Of a DNA stretch of 64,000 nucleotides, positions 24,282 through 33,174 are shown in pieces; position 1 is the stretch's first letter, and each line of letters opens with the position of its first letter. The translations under genes were made by a program, and so were the position numbers. Source of the DNA: Betaproteobacteria bacterium (lineage in GTDB: Bacteria; Pseudomonadota; Gammaproteobacteria; Burkholderiales; Burkholderiaceae_C). Location: contig JADIZZ010000023.1 of the NCBI GenBank assembly GCA_016704535.1, forward strand, positions 1 through 64,000, written 5' to 3'. The notes under the pieces are model-generated. The model did no database searches, was not told where the DNA came from, and saw nothing but the letters and a program-made list of their open reading frames with translations.

Positions 24282-26099
24282 ATGGCCTTCATCGCCCAAA
24301 ACTTCGTGCCGCTGATGTTCGCGGCGCTGTTCCTGTTCCTGCTCACCGGCATCCCGGTGGCCTTCGGGCTGGCCGCCACCGGCCTGTTCATGGGCTTCAT
24401 CGGCATCGAGGCCGGCTTGTTCCCAAGCAACATGTTCTCGGCGCTGCCGCTGCGCGTGTTCGGCATCATGCAGAACGACACCCTGCTGGCCATTCCCTTC
24501 TTCACCTTCATGGGCATCATCCTCGAACGATCGGGGATGGCCGAGGACTTGCTGGAAACCGTGGGCCAGGTGTTCGGCCCGCTGCGCGGCGGCCTGGCGG
24601 TGGCGGTGATCCTGGTCGGCGCGCTGCTGGCGGCCACCACCGGCGTGGTGGCTGCGGCCGTCATCTCGATGGGCCTGATCTCGCTGCCCATCATGCTGCG
24701 CTACGGCTACAACCGCACCATCGCCACCGGCACCATCACGGCCAGCGGCACGCTGGCGCAGGCCATTCCGCCTTCGCTGGTGCTCATCGTGCTGGCCGAC
24801 CAGATGGGCCGCTCGGTGGGCGACATGTACGCCGGCGCCATGCTGCCGGGCCTGCTGCTGGTGGGCTGCTACCTGCTGTTCGTGGCCGTGGTGGCCGTCG
24901 TCAAGCCCAAGTGGGTGCCAGCGCTGCCCGAGGAAGCACGCATCTACCGTGAAGACAGCGGCTCCAGCGGCCACCGGTCGCTGCTGCTGCTGTTCATCGT
25001 CTGCGGCGTGGCCGGGTATGTGTGGTCGCAGTTCCACAGCCAGATCATCAACAGCATGATCGGCCGCGTCACCCCGGCCGCAGGCGACGAGATCTTCATC
25101 ATGTCGCTCACGGTGTCGTCGCTGCTGGCATTGGTGCTGGCCATCGTCGACCGCGTGATCGGCATGGGGCTGCTGTCCCGGCTGGCGCAGCAGGTCACCT
25201 TTGTGCTGATTCCGCCGCTGATCCTGATCTTCCTGGTGCTGGGCACCATCTTCCTGGGCATTGCCACGCCCACCGAAGGCGGTGCGATGGGCGCGATGGG
25301 CGCCCTCATCATGGCCACGGCGCGCCGCCAGCTCAGCATGAAGCTGATGAAGCAGGCCCTGGACGCCACGGCCAAGCTGGCCACCTTCGTGCTGTTCATC
25401 CTGATCGGCAGCACGGTGTTCAGCTTCACCTTCAACGCCGCCGACGGCCACATCTGGGTCGAACACCTGTTCGACAAGCTGCCGGGCGGTGCGATGGGCT
25501 TCCTGTTCATCGTGAACCTGCTGGTCTTCATCCTGGGCATGTTCATCGACTTCTTCGAGATCGCCTTCATCGTCGTGCCGATGCTGATCCCGGTGGCCGA
25601 GAAGATCCTGCCGGAGCTGCTGCCGGGTGTGCCCATCGACGCCGTGATGGTGTGGTTCGGCGTCATCCTGGCGATGAACCTGCAGACCTCGTTCCTGACG
25701 CCGCCCTTCGGCTTCGCACTCTTCTACCTGCGCAGCGTGGCCGCGAAGGAGGACTACAACGACCGCGTCACCGGCGAACGCATCCCGGCCGTGACCACGG
25801 CGCAGATCTACAAGGGCAGCATCGCCTTCATCTGCGTGCAGCTGATCATGGTCGCGGCGGTGGTGTTCTACCCCAAGCTGGTGGTGGGCGGGCTGATGAA
25901 TGAGAGCGTCAAGATTGATGTCGACAAGGCTTTTGAGCAGTTGCAGGAGGCCGACACCAATACGCGCCAGAAACCAGGTGCACCAACGCTGGACATCCCC
26001 ATGCCCGCACCCGGGGCGGCAGCTTCGACTCCAGCCGACGGATCCAAGGAAGATCCCATGAAGGGCCTGCTGGACGCTGTGAAGAGCGAGAAAAAGTAA
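24282..26099 (+). CDS. TRAP transporter large permease (DctM/TakM type)
   Basis: Membrane channel subunit of the same transporter. At 605 residues it is much longer than the usual 430 of DctM and matches the long mannitol/chloroaromatic (FcbT3/TakM) subgroup: an extra loop plus helices around residues 210-300, and a hydrophilic cytoplasmic tail of about 60 residues ending in a Lys-rich stretch. Conserved motifs include ATTGVVAAAVISMG near 115 and IATPTEGGAMGAMGAL near 330. A bidirectional terminator separates it from the binding-protein gene. Confidence 0.92.
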   Translation: MAFIAQNFVPLMFAALFLFLLTGIPVAFGLAATGLFMGFIGIEAGLFPSNMFSALPLRVFGIMQNDTLLAIPFFTFMGIILERSGMAEDLLETVGQVFGPLRGGLAVAVILVGALLAATTGVVAAAVISMGLISLPIMLRYGYNRTIATGTITASGTLAQAIPPSLVLIVLADQMGRSVGDMYAGAMLPGLLLVGCYLLFVAVVAVVKPKWVPALPEEARIYREDSGSSGHRSLLLLFIVCGVAGYVWSQFHSQIINSMIGRVTPAAGDEIFIMSLTVSSLLALVLAIVDRVIGMGLLSRLAQQVTFVLIPPLILIFLVLGTIFLGIATPTEGGAMGAMGALIMATARRQLSMKLMKQALDATAKLATFVLFILIGSTVFSFTFNAADGHIWVEHLFDKLPGGAMGFLFIVNLLVFILGMFIDFFEIAFIVVPMLIPVAEKILPELLPGVPIDAVMVWFGVILAMNLQTSFLTPPFGFALFYLRSVAAKEDYNDRVTGERIPAVTTAQIYKGSIAFICVQLIMVAAVVFYPKLVVGGLMNESVKIDVDKAFEQLQEADTNTRQKPGAPTLDIPMPAPGAAASTPADGSKEDPMKGLLDAVKSEKK

Positions 26100-26150
26100 C
26101 AAGCCGGCAGGGCAGCGGGCCACCTGCCGCACGCCCGATTCCGGCGCAAG

Positions 26151-26177
26151 AAAAGGCCCCGCGACGCGGGGCCTTTT
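26151..26177. terminator. Bidirectional intrinsic terminator between TRAP genes
   Basis: Perfect 12-bp stem AAAAGGCCCCGC/GCGGGGCCTTTT with a GAC loop. A-tract and T-tract flank it on both strands, so it can stop both converging transcripts. Confidence 0.9.
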
Positions 26178-26223
26178 GTCCCGGCGGAGCTTCGAAGGCC
26201 CCGACCGGCAATGTCACATCGAC

Positions 26224-27306
26224 TTACAGCTTCTGCGCTTGCATGAAGTCGTCGAAGCCGGCTTCAGTGAAGCGGAACCACAAATTGGCGTCGCGGCGGA
26301 AGGCCGAGTAGTCGTCGTAAACCTTCTTCCAGCCTGGGTTCTTGGCGCTGAGTTCGCTGTACTCGGCCATGGCTTCCTTGAAGGCGGCGTCCATGACGTC
26401 CTTCGGGAAGCGGAACAGCTTGGTGCCGCCAGCGACCAGGCGCTTCAGCGCGGCCGGGTTGCGTGCGTCGTAGCGGGCCTGCATCTCGACGTGGGCATGC
26501 GAGGTGGCCGATTCGATGATCGCCTTGTACTCGGCCGACAAGCCGTTGTAGGCCTTGTCGTTGATGAAGAAGTCAAGCTGCGGGCCACCTTCCCAGAAAC
26601 CGGGGTAGGCGTAGAACGGTGCGACCTTGGCAAAACCGAGCTTTTCGTCGTCGTAGGGCCCGATCCACTCGGCCGCATCGATGGTGCCCTTTTCCAGCGA
26701 CTGGTAGATCTCGCCACCGGGGATGTTCTGCGGCACGGCGCCGATGCGGGCCATCACCACGCCACCGAAGCCGCCGGTGCGGAACTTCTGGCCCTTCAGG
26801 TCGGCCAGGCTCTTGATTTCCTTGCGCCACCAGCCGCCCATCTGCGCGCCGGTGTTGCCGCCCGGGAAGTTGACGATGTTGTACTTGGCATAGAACTCGC
26901 GCATCAGCTTCATGCCGTTGCCTTCGTACATCCAGGCCGTCATCTGGCGCGAATTCAGGCCGAAGGGGATGGCGCAGCCCAGGGCGAAGGTGGGGTCCTT
27001 GCCGAAGAAGTAGTAAGGCGCGGTGTGGGCCATTTCCACCGTGCCGGCCTGCACGGCATCCACCACACCGAAAGCCGGCACGATTTCGCCGGGGGTGGCC
27101 ACGGTGATCTGGAACTTGCCGCCCGACATCAGGCCGACCTGCTTGGAAAACACCTCGGCGGCACCGTAGATGGTGTCCAGCGCCTTGGGGAAGCTGGACG
27201 ACAGGCGCCAGCGGATGTTGGCCTGGGCATGAACGACCGCGGGTGCCACGCCGGCGGCGAGAACGCCGGCCAGACCGGCACCGTGAACGAAGGAACGACG
27301 CTCCAT
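26224..27306 (-). CDS. TRAP substrate-binding protein, TakP (2-oxo acid) type
   Basis: Periplasmic binding protein of the TRAP system. The 360-residue product starts MERRSFVHGAGLAG, a signal of twin-arginine type cleaved after VVHAQ, with AGGAGA upstream. The mature sequence follows Rhodobacter TakP, an alpha-keto acid binder: RLSSSFPKALDTIYGAAEVF, GNTGAQMGGWWRKEI, then EWIGPYDDEKLGF and PGFWEGGPQLDFF. A pyruvate-like ligand is therefore likely but not proven. It converges on the permease pair instead of preceding it, and has its own TAGAAT (27363-27358). Confidence 0.9.
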   Translation of the reverse strand: MERRSFVHGAGLAGVLAAGVAPAVVHAQANIRWRLSSSFPKALDTIYGAAEVFSKQVGLMSGGKFQITVATPGEIVPAFGVVDAVQAGTVEMAHTAPYYFFGKDPTFALGCAIPFGLNSRQMTAWMYEGNGMKLMREFYAKYNIVNFPGGNTGAQMGGWWRKEIKSLADLKGQKFRTGGFGGVVMARIGAVPQNIPGGEIYQSLEKGTIDAAEWIGPYDDEKLGFAKVAPFYAYPGFWEGGPQLDFFINDKAYNGLSAEYKAIIESATSHAHVEMQARYDARNPAALKRLVAGGTKLFRFPKDVMDAAFKEAMAEYSELSAKNPGWKKVYDDYSAFRRDANLWFRFTEAGFDDFMQAQKL

Positions 27307-27429
27307 TGAGATCTCCTGTGGGAACAAAGGGGTGAGAGGCACGAACGTGACCGCGGGATTCTAGGAGGCGGCCCAATCAGGCCCGGCCGGGTTTTCCCGC
27401 TCGGAATCACCCAGTGGCTGTAGGGCCTG

Positions 27430-28905
27430 TCAGGCGCGCACGACCGTCACCGTGCACGCCGCCTGCGCCACCACCTGCGCGCTGACGCTGCCGAGGTACT
27501 GGCGCAGCGCCGAATGACCGCGTGCGCCCATCACGATGTGGTCGACCTGGTTGCGGCGCGCGAAGTCGATCAGCGCCGCCGCGGCGTCGGCGGCTTCCAG
27601 CACGTGGCAGCTGTGCCGGCCCTCGTCGAGCGCCAGCTGCAGCGCCAGCGGCCGCACCCAGTGGCGCAGGCCGGCAAGATGCTGCAGGTGCAGGTTGCGG
27701 CCAGAGGCGTCGATGCGCTCGTCGCTGCGCGCCGTCTTCAGCACGCCCACGCAGACCAGCCGCGCGCCGGGCTCCGCGGCCACGGTGCGGCGCACGGCCT
27801 CGCGCAACTGCGTCAGCAGGCCGGGTTCGGCGTGGGCTATGTCGACGGCCGCCATGACGATGGGGCAACGCTGCACACGCCGGCCCACGCCCTGCGCCTG
27901 CGCCTGCCGTGCAGCGCGCGGCAGCAGCGAGCCTAGCCAGGTACGCAAGCGGCCCGGCAGCGCGCCACGGTGAACCCGCGCGGCACGCTCCGTCAGCACG
28001 ATGTCGGTCGGATTCTGCAACGCCAACGCCAGCTGCGCGCCGCTCTGCCAGCGCTCGTCGGGCAGCGGCTCCAGGCACTTCAGGATGACCTCCTGCAGCC
28101 ACGGCGGGCAGTCGCTGCGCAGCGCACGTGGCGGCACGGGGGGCTGCACGAGCCGGCGGCGCAGCCCGCGCACCGATTCGGGCGCACCGAAGGGGCGCTG
28201 GCCGGTGGTGAAGTGGTAGAGCATGACGCCCAGGGCGAAGAGGTCGCTGCGCGGGTCGTCGCGCACCACCTGCACCTGCTCGGGCGACATGTAGGGGCCG
28301 GTGCCCATGGGCCAGGGGAAGGCTTCGTCGAGCAGGTCGGGCAGGTGGTCGTGGTGCGAGAGGCCGAAGTCCACCAGCACCACGGTGCCGTCGGGGCGCT
28401 GCATCACGCTGCTGGGCTTGACATCGAGATGCACGAGGTGCTGGCGGTGCAGGTCGTGCAGCGCCGTGGCCACGCGAGCGCCGAGATCGACCACCTCGTC
28501 CAGCGGCAGCGGTGCCAACGCCAGGCGCGGCTTCAGGCTGTCGCCCGCGATGCGCTCCATCACGAGGTAGGGCTGCCGCGCGAGGTCGCCGCGCGCCACG
28601 AATCGCGGCACGTGCGGACCGTGCAGCGCCGGCAGCACCATCTGCTCGACCTCGAAGCCGACGATGGCCGCCGGGTCGTCGCTGCCGCGCAGGCGTGGCA
28701 CCTTCATCACCAGCGGCAGGCCCTCGCAGCCGTGCGGCAGCACGGGGCCTTCGGGGCCGCCCACCGGCAGCACGCCCCACAGCTGCGACATGCCGCTGGT
28801 GTGCAGGCGTTCCTGCAGTCGCCAGCCGTCGATCACGCTGCCGGGTGCCAGCACGGGCAGCGGCGCGGCGGCCGGCGCGGCGTCGGGCTCGTCGTCAGTG
28901 GCCAT
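27430..28905 (-). CDS. Ser/Thr protein kinase fused to a UspA domain
   Basis: A 491-residue soluble protein. Residues 25-300 form a eukaryotic-type kinase: ATP lysine Lys68 (LVMKV), catalytic loop HLDVKPSS at 159-166, DFG at 179-181, MSPEQ for the APE motif and DLFALGVMLYH. The asparagine that normally binds Mg2+ (HxDxKxxN) is Ser166, so activity may be altered. A basic linker leads to a universal stress protein domain (about 350-491) with the ATP-binding motif GARGHSALRQYLGS. No membrane segment or PASTA domain is seen. It overlaps the upstream phosphoesterase gene by 11 nt. The pair may act as a stress-linked phospho-switch; substrates are unknown. Confidence 0.9.
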   Translation of the reverse strand: MATDDEPDAAPAAAPLPVLAPGSVIDGWRLQERLHTSGMSQLWGVLPVGGPEGPVLPHGCEGLPLVMKVPRLRGSDDPAAIVGFEVEQMVLPALHGPHVPRFVARGDLARQPYLVMERIAGDSLKPRLALAPLPLDEVVDLGARVATALHDLHRQHLVHLDVKPSSVMQRPDGTVVLVDFGLSHHDHLPDLLDEAFPWPMGTGPYMSPEQVQVVRDDPRSDLFALGVMLYHFTTGQRPFGAPESVRGLRRRLVQPPVPPRALRSDCPPWLQEVILKCLEPLPDERWQSGAQLALALQNPTDIVLTERAARVHRGALPGRLRTWLGSLLPRAARQAQAQGVGRRVQRCPIVMAAVDIAHAEPGLLTQLREAVRRTVAAEPGARLVCVGVLKTARSDERIDASGRNLHLQHLAGLRHWVRPLALQLALDEGRHSCHVLEAADAAAALIDFARRNQVDHIVMGARGHSALRQYLGSVSAQVVAQAACTVTVVRA

Positions 28906-29638
28906 CGAGCAGGCGGCTGGCCAGAACCGGCGGCAGGTCGGCAGCGCGGATCTTGGCCGCCGCACGCTCGACGTCGTAGGGCACGCGCCAGTAGGTGAGT
29001 TCGCTGCGCGCCGTGTCGTAGAGGGCGTAACAGGCCGCAGGGTCGCCATCGCGGGGCTGGCCCGACGAGCCCGGTATGGCCAGCCAGCGCCGCGAGGCCA
29101 GCAGAGGGATGGGCACGCCCGGCACGGGCATGAAATCACCCGTCTTGCCCACCGCCGAGAGGTGGTACAGGCGCGGCTCGTGCATGTGGCCGCAGAAGGT
29201 GATGCGCTGCCCGGTGGCCTGCAGGCTCTGCGCGGCCTCGACGCGACCGTGCACGTAGCCCCAGGCGGCGGGCTCGGCGGCGTTGGCGTGCACGAAGAGC
29301 AGTTCGCCGCATTCCTGCGTCAGCGGCAGGCTTGCGAGGAAGTCGCGCTGCGCCGCGTTCAACTGCGCCTGCGTCCACTCGACGACACGCCGCGCATCGG
29401 GGCGCATGTTCGGCCCCGGCGCGTGCGCGACGGCCTCGTCGTGGTTGCCTTGCACCGCCCAGGCACCGCCGCGCACCATCTCGCGCACCTTCTCGACGAC
29501 CCATGCCGGGTCGGCACCGTAGCCGACGAAGTCGCCGACGAAGGCGTGGCGTTCGGCCCCTTGCGCCTGCGCGTGGTCCAGCACGGCCTGCACGGCCTCG
29601 CGGTTGGCGTGCAGGTCGGTGACGACGGCGATCTTCAC
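28895..29638 (-). CDS. Calcineurin-like metallophosphoesterase
   Basis: A 247-residue protein of the YfcE/diadenosine-tetraphosphatase-like branch with all metal-binding motifs: VTDLHAN (7-13), GDFVGYGAD, GNHDEAV, FVHANA and FCGHMHEP. It should hydrolyse a phosphomonoester or phosphodiester in the cytoplasm. It is the first gene of a two-gene unit with the kinase-USP fusion, sharing 11 nt. Whether it reverses that kinase's phosphorylation is a hypothesis only. Confidence 0.88.
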   Translation of the reverse strand: MKIAVVTDLHANREAVQAVLDHAQAQGAERHAFVGDFVGYGADPAWVVEKVREMVRGGAWAVQGNHDEAVAHAPGPNMRPDARRVVEWTQAQLNAAQRDFLASLPLTQECGELLFVHANAAEPAAWGYVHGRVEAAQSLQATGQRITFCGHMHEPRLYHLSAVGKTGDFMPVPGVPIPLLASRRWLAIPGSSGQPRDGDPAACYALYDTARSELTYWRVPYDVERAAAKIRAADLPPVLASRLLDGH

Positions 29639-29668
29639 GGCCCGCCCCGCCCGCGCTTCAGGGGCGGC

Positions 29669-31042
29669 TCAGGACCCGGCCAGCGTCATGCGGCTGACGA
29701 GCACCGAACCCACCGACTTGCTGCCCGAGTTGTAGACATCGGCGCCAATGGCCACCGTGTCCTTGAACATCTGGCGCAGGTTGCCGGCGATGGTGACCTC
29801 GTGCACCGGGTGCACGATGCGCCCGCCCTCGACCCAGAAGCCGGCGGCGCCGCGCGAATAGTCGCCGGTGACGTAGTTGATGCCCTGCCCCATCAGCTCG
29901 GTGACGAAGAGGCCGCGGTGCAGCTTGCGCAGCATGGCGTCGAGGTCGTCGCCGGGGCGCGTCAGGCGGCTGGTCATGGCCAGGTTCTGCGAGCCGCCGG
30001 CGTGGCCGGTGGTCTTCATGCCCAGCTTGCGCGCCGAGTAGCTCGACAGGAAATAGCCCTGCACGACGCCGCCCTTGACGACCTGGCGCGCCCGCGTGCG
30101 CACGCCCTCGTCGTCGAAAGGCGCGCTGCCCTTGCCCTTGGGCTGGTGTGGGTCCTCGACGATGTCGATGTGCTTGGGCCACACGCGCTTGCCCAGGCTG
30201 CCCTCGAGGAAGCTGGTCTTGCGGTAGAGCGAGCCGCCCGAGGTGGCCTGCACGTAGGCGCCCAGCAGGCCCGAGGCCACCGTGCTCTCGAACAGCACCG
30301 GCACCTCGGCGGTGGCGACGTTGCGCGACTTCAGCCGCGCCAACGTGCGCTCGGCGGCGTAGCGGCCCACCACCTCGGGCGCGGCCAGGTCGGCGGCGTC
30401 GCGCATGCTGGTGTACCAGCCGTCACGCTGCATGTCCTTGCCGCGGCCCGCAATCGCCGACACCGACAGGTAGTGGCGAGAACTGGCATACCCGCCGCGG
30501 AAGCCGCGTGTGTTGCCGGCCCAGAAGTGCGCCTGCTGCGCCGACACCCCCGCGCCTTCGGAGTTGGTGATCAGCTTGTGCGTCTTCAGTGCCGCGTCTT
30601 CGCAGCGGCGCGCCAGTTCGGCTGCGGCGGCGGCGTCGATGGCCCAGGGGTGGAAGAGGTCGAGATCGCGCGCGGCCTCGGCCATGGTCGCCAGGTCGTC
30701 GGCCTCGGGCAAGCCGGCAGCCGGGTCTTCGGCCGTGAAGCGCGCGATGTCGTAGGCCGCCTGGACGGTCTGCCTCAGCGCCTCGACCGAGAAATCGGAG
30801 GTGCTGGCGTTGCCGCGGCGCTGGCCCAGGTAGACGCTGACGCCGAGCGACTTGTCGCGGTTGCGCTCGACGTTCTCGAGTTCACCCTTGCGCACCGAGA
30901 CGCTGAGGCCCACGCCTTCGGAAACCTCGGCGCCGGCGTCGCTGGCACCCATCTGCCGGGCCAGCGCGAGGGTGTCCTCGACGATCTGCTGGAACTGGTC
31001 TCGGCGGTAGGCAAAGCCGGGTGCGGCGCGGTCGGATGTCAT
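29669..31042 (-). CDS. pmbA: Metalloprotease component PmbA/TldE
   Basis: Partner of TldD in a heterodimeric protease that matures microcins and degrades CcdA-like antitoxins. The 457-residue protein shows the family core: ASDAGAEVSEGVGLSVSVRKG near the N-terminus, GFRGGYASSRHYLS in the middle and the late GDYSRGAAGFWVEGG. PmbA itself lacks the HExxH of TldD, as here. The ATG at 31042 is preferred to one at 31150. It is divergent from darP, sharing an 89-nt gap with a TATGAT/TATCAT element. Confidence 0.95.
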   Translation of the reverse strand: MTSDRAAPGFAYRRDQFQQIVEDTLALARQMGASDAGAEVSEGVGLSVSVRKGELENVERNRDKSLGVSVYLGQRRGNASTSDFSVEALRQTVQAAYDIARFTAEDPAAGLPEADDLATMAEAARDLDLFHPWAIDAAAAAELARRCEDAALKTHKLITNSEGAGVSAQQAHFWAGNTRGFRGGYASSRHYLSVSAIAGRGKDMQRDGWYTSMRDAADLAAPEVVGRYAAERTLARLKSRNVATAEVPVLFESTVASGLLGAYVQATSGGSLYRKTSFLEGSLGKRVWPKHIDIVEDPHQPKGKGSAPFDDEGVRTRARQVVKGGVVQGYFLSSYSARKLGMKTTGHAGGSQNLAMTSRLTRPGDDLDAMLRKLHRGLFVTELMGQGINYVTGDYSRGAAGFWVEGGRIVHPVHEVTIAGNLRQMFKDTVAIGADVYNSGSKSVGSVLVSRMTLAGS

Positions 31043-31131
31043 CGGCGGGGACTGTCTCGAAGGTGTGGAGAGGTGCGCACTTATGATAGCGGCCACCCCT
31101 GTCCTGGACGCTGCCCCGCAGCCCCGCACCC

Positions 31132-31701
31132 ATGGCCCGACGCGCCGCACCGCACCGCGGCATCGATGTTCACTACGGTGAACCCGATGCCGCCGAAGCC
31201 GAAGTAGGCGAAGTCACCGACGCCAGGCCGAGCAAGACCCAGCGCAAGAGCCAGTCGCACGAACTGCAGACGCTGGGCGCGGCGCTGGCTGCGCTGTCGG
31301 CCCAGGCCCTGGCCGCCATCGAGATGCCCGAGCCGCTGCGCGATGCCATCGAGCTCTACCGCCGCACCAAGACGCACGAAGGCCGGCGGCGCCAGATGCA
31401 GTACGTCGGCAAGTTGATGCACAACGCCGACGAGGCCGCGCTGCGCGAAGCCGTGGCCGCCGCCACGCTGGGCACGGCGCAGAGCGCATTGGCGCTGCAC
31501 GAGGCCGAACGCTGGCGCGCCGAACTCATCGCCAGCGACGACGCGATGACACGCTGGATGGCCGAGCACCCCGACACCGACACCCAGCAGATGCGCAGCC
31601 TGGTACGCGCGGCGCGCCGCGACGCGGCCGGCCTGGTGCCCGAGGACCGGCAGCCGAAGAGCTTCCGTGAGCTCTTCCAGTTCATCAAGCCGATGTTGTG
31701 A
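31132..31701 (+). CDS. darP: Ribosome biogenesis factor DarP (YjgA)
   Basis: Promotes maturation of the 50S peptidyl transferase centre. The 189-residue protein has the family core SKTQRKSQSHELQTLG near residues 34-49, helical middle repeats (RRRQMQYVGKLM) and a C-terminal FRELFQFIK. It begins at ATG 31132. It is divergent from pmbA, a neighbourhood conserved in beta- and gammaproteobacteria. The stop overlaps a possible mog GTG start. Confidence 0.94.
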   Translation: MARRAAPHRGIDVHYGEPDAAEAEVGEVTDARPSKTQRKSQSHELQTLGAALAALSAQALAAIEMPEPLRDAIELYRRTKTHEGRRRQMQYVGKLMHNADEAALREAVAAATLGTAQSALALHEAERWRAELIASDDAMTRWMAEHPDTDTQQMRSLVRAARRDAAGLVPEDRQPKSFRELFQFIKPML

Positions 31702-31712
31702 GCAGCGCCACC

Positions 31713-32309
31713 ATGAGTGACCCCTTCGAGCCCGTCCGCATCGGCGTCGTCTCCATCAGCGACCGCGCCTCCAGCGGCGTCTACGAGGACAAGGGCATCC
31801 CGGCGCTGCAGGACTGGCTGGCGCGCGCGGTGAAGAACCCGATCGAGTGGCACACGCGGCTGATCCCCGACGAGCAGGACGGCATCAGCGCCACGCTGCG
31901 CGAGCTGGTGGACACGGTGAAGTGCGACCTCGTGCTGACCACTGGCGGCACCGGCCCCGCGCTGCGCGACGTCACGCCCGAGGCCACGCTGGCGGTGGCC
32001 GACAAGGTGATGCCCGGCTTCGGCGAGCAGATGCGCCAGATCAGTCTGGCCTTCGTGCCCACGGCCATCCTGTCGCGCCAGGTGGCCGTGATCCGCGGCA
32101 AGTCACTCATCATCAACCTGCCCGGGCAGCCCAAGTCCATCGCCGAGACACTGCAGGGGCTGCCCGAGCGCAACCCGCCGGTTCACGGCATCTTTGCCGC
32201 CGTGCCCTACTGCATCGACCTCATCGGCGGGCCCTACATCGAGACCGACGCGGCCCTGTGCAAGGCCTTCAGGCCCAAGTCCGCACAAAGGGCCTCGTCG
32301 GGCGCTTGA
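31713..32309 (+). CDS. mog: Molybdopterin adenylyltransferase
   Basis: Adenylylates molybdopterin before Mo insertion in molybdenum cofactor synthesis. The 198-residue protein has the MoCF-fold motifs RIGVVSISDRASSGVYEDKG near the N-terminus, LVLTTGGTGPALRDVTPEAT near 75 and INLPGQPKSI near 140. The ATG at 31713 is used; a GTG at 31698 overlapping the darP stop (GTGA) is equally possible and would add five residues. No other moa/moe gene is nearby. Confidence 0.94.
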   Translation: MSDPFEPVRIGVVSISDRASSGVYEDKGIPALQDWLARAVKNPIEWHTRLIPDEQDGISATLRELVDTVKCDLVLTTGGTGPALRDVTPEATLAVADKVMPGFGEQMRQISLAFVPTAILSRQVAVIRGKSLIINLPGQPKSIAETLQGLPERNPPVHGIFAAVPYCIDLIGGPYIETDAALCKAFRPKSAQRASSGA

Positions 32310-32328
32310 GCCCGCGCCCGGGCGCGGG

Positions 32329-33108
32329 TCACTTGACGAGGCGGTTCAGGCGCTCGGCGTCGAAGGTCTCGGTGGTGTGCGCGTCCTGCGGCACGCAGTC
32401 GGCGACGGGCAGTTCACGCGCACGGGCCGAGAGCTTCTCGATCGCAGCCCACAGCAGCGCGATCTGGTGCTCGTGCCCCGACGCGTTGTCGATCAGGCCC
32501 TTCATGGCCTGCGAGACCGGGTCGTCGCCCTGCGTCACGCCGTAGGCACTGAAACCCATCTTCGCGGCCGCCGCCTCGCGTGCGGCGTCGACATCACGCT
32601 GGATCACGCGCGCCGGGTTGCCCACGGCCGTCGCGCCGGGCGGCACGGCCTTCACCACCACCGCACTGCTGCCGATGCGTGCGCCGTCGCCCACCGTGAA
32701 GCCGCCCAGCACCTGCGAGTTGGCGCCGACGATGACGCCCTTGCCCAGCGTCGGGTGACGCTTGGCGCCCTTGCTCAGCGAAGTGCCGCCGAGCGTGACG
32801 CCCTGGTAGATGGTGCAGTCGTCGCCGATCTCGGCCGTTTCACCGACGACGACGCCCATGCCGTGGTCGATGAAGACACGGCGGCCGATGGTGGCGCCGG
32901 GGTGGATCTCGATGCCGGTGAGGAAACGCGCAACGTGCGAAGTGAAACGCGCCAGCCAGCGCCAGCCGCGCTGCCAGAACCAGCTGGCACGGCGGTGCAG
33001 CACCAGCGCGTGCAGGCCCGGGTAGCAGGTCAGCACCTCCCACGCCGAACGCGCGGCCGGGTCGCGCTCGAGGATGCAGGCGATGTCTTCGTGCAGTCGA
33101 TCGAACAT
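32329..33108 (-). CDS. cysE: Serine O-acetyltransferase
   Basis: Makes O-acetylserine from serine and acetyl-CoA, the first step of cysteine synthesis. The 259-residue protein has an N-terminal helical region and the left-handed beta-helix hexapeptide repeats with the catalytic His in FIDHGMGVVVGETAEIG and YQGVTLGGTS. Its length and C-terminal extension resemble the EpsC/CysE forms found in betaproteobacteria. The ATG at 33108 is the family start. It is downstream of trmJ with a 66-nt gap. Confidence 0.94.
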   Translation of the reverse strand: MFDRLHEDIACILERDPAARSAWEVLTCYPGLHALVLHRRASWFWQRGWRWLARFTSHVARFLTGIEIHPGATIGRRVFIDHGMGVVVGETAEIGDDCTIYQGVTLGGTSLSKGAKRHPTLGKGVIVGANSQVLGGFTVGDGARIGSSAVVVKAVPPGATAVGNPARVIQRDVDAAREAAAAKMGFSAYGVTQGDDPVSQAMKGLIDNASGHEHQIALLWAAIEKLSARARELPVADCVPQDAHTTETFDAERLNRLVK

Positions 33109-33174
33109 AAGGTGCAGTGTAGCGATGGCCTTGCGGCCCTGCTGACGGCGCAGAGTCGCCAACGGCGTCTGGCC

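Noticed and set aside
27364..27400. CCCGGCCGGG followed by TTTT as a plus-strand terminator
   Set aside because: The palindrome leaves no room for a loop and no plus-strand gene ends there.
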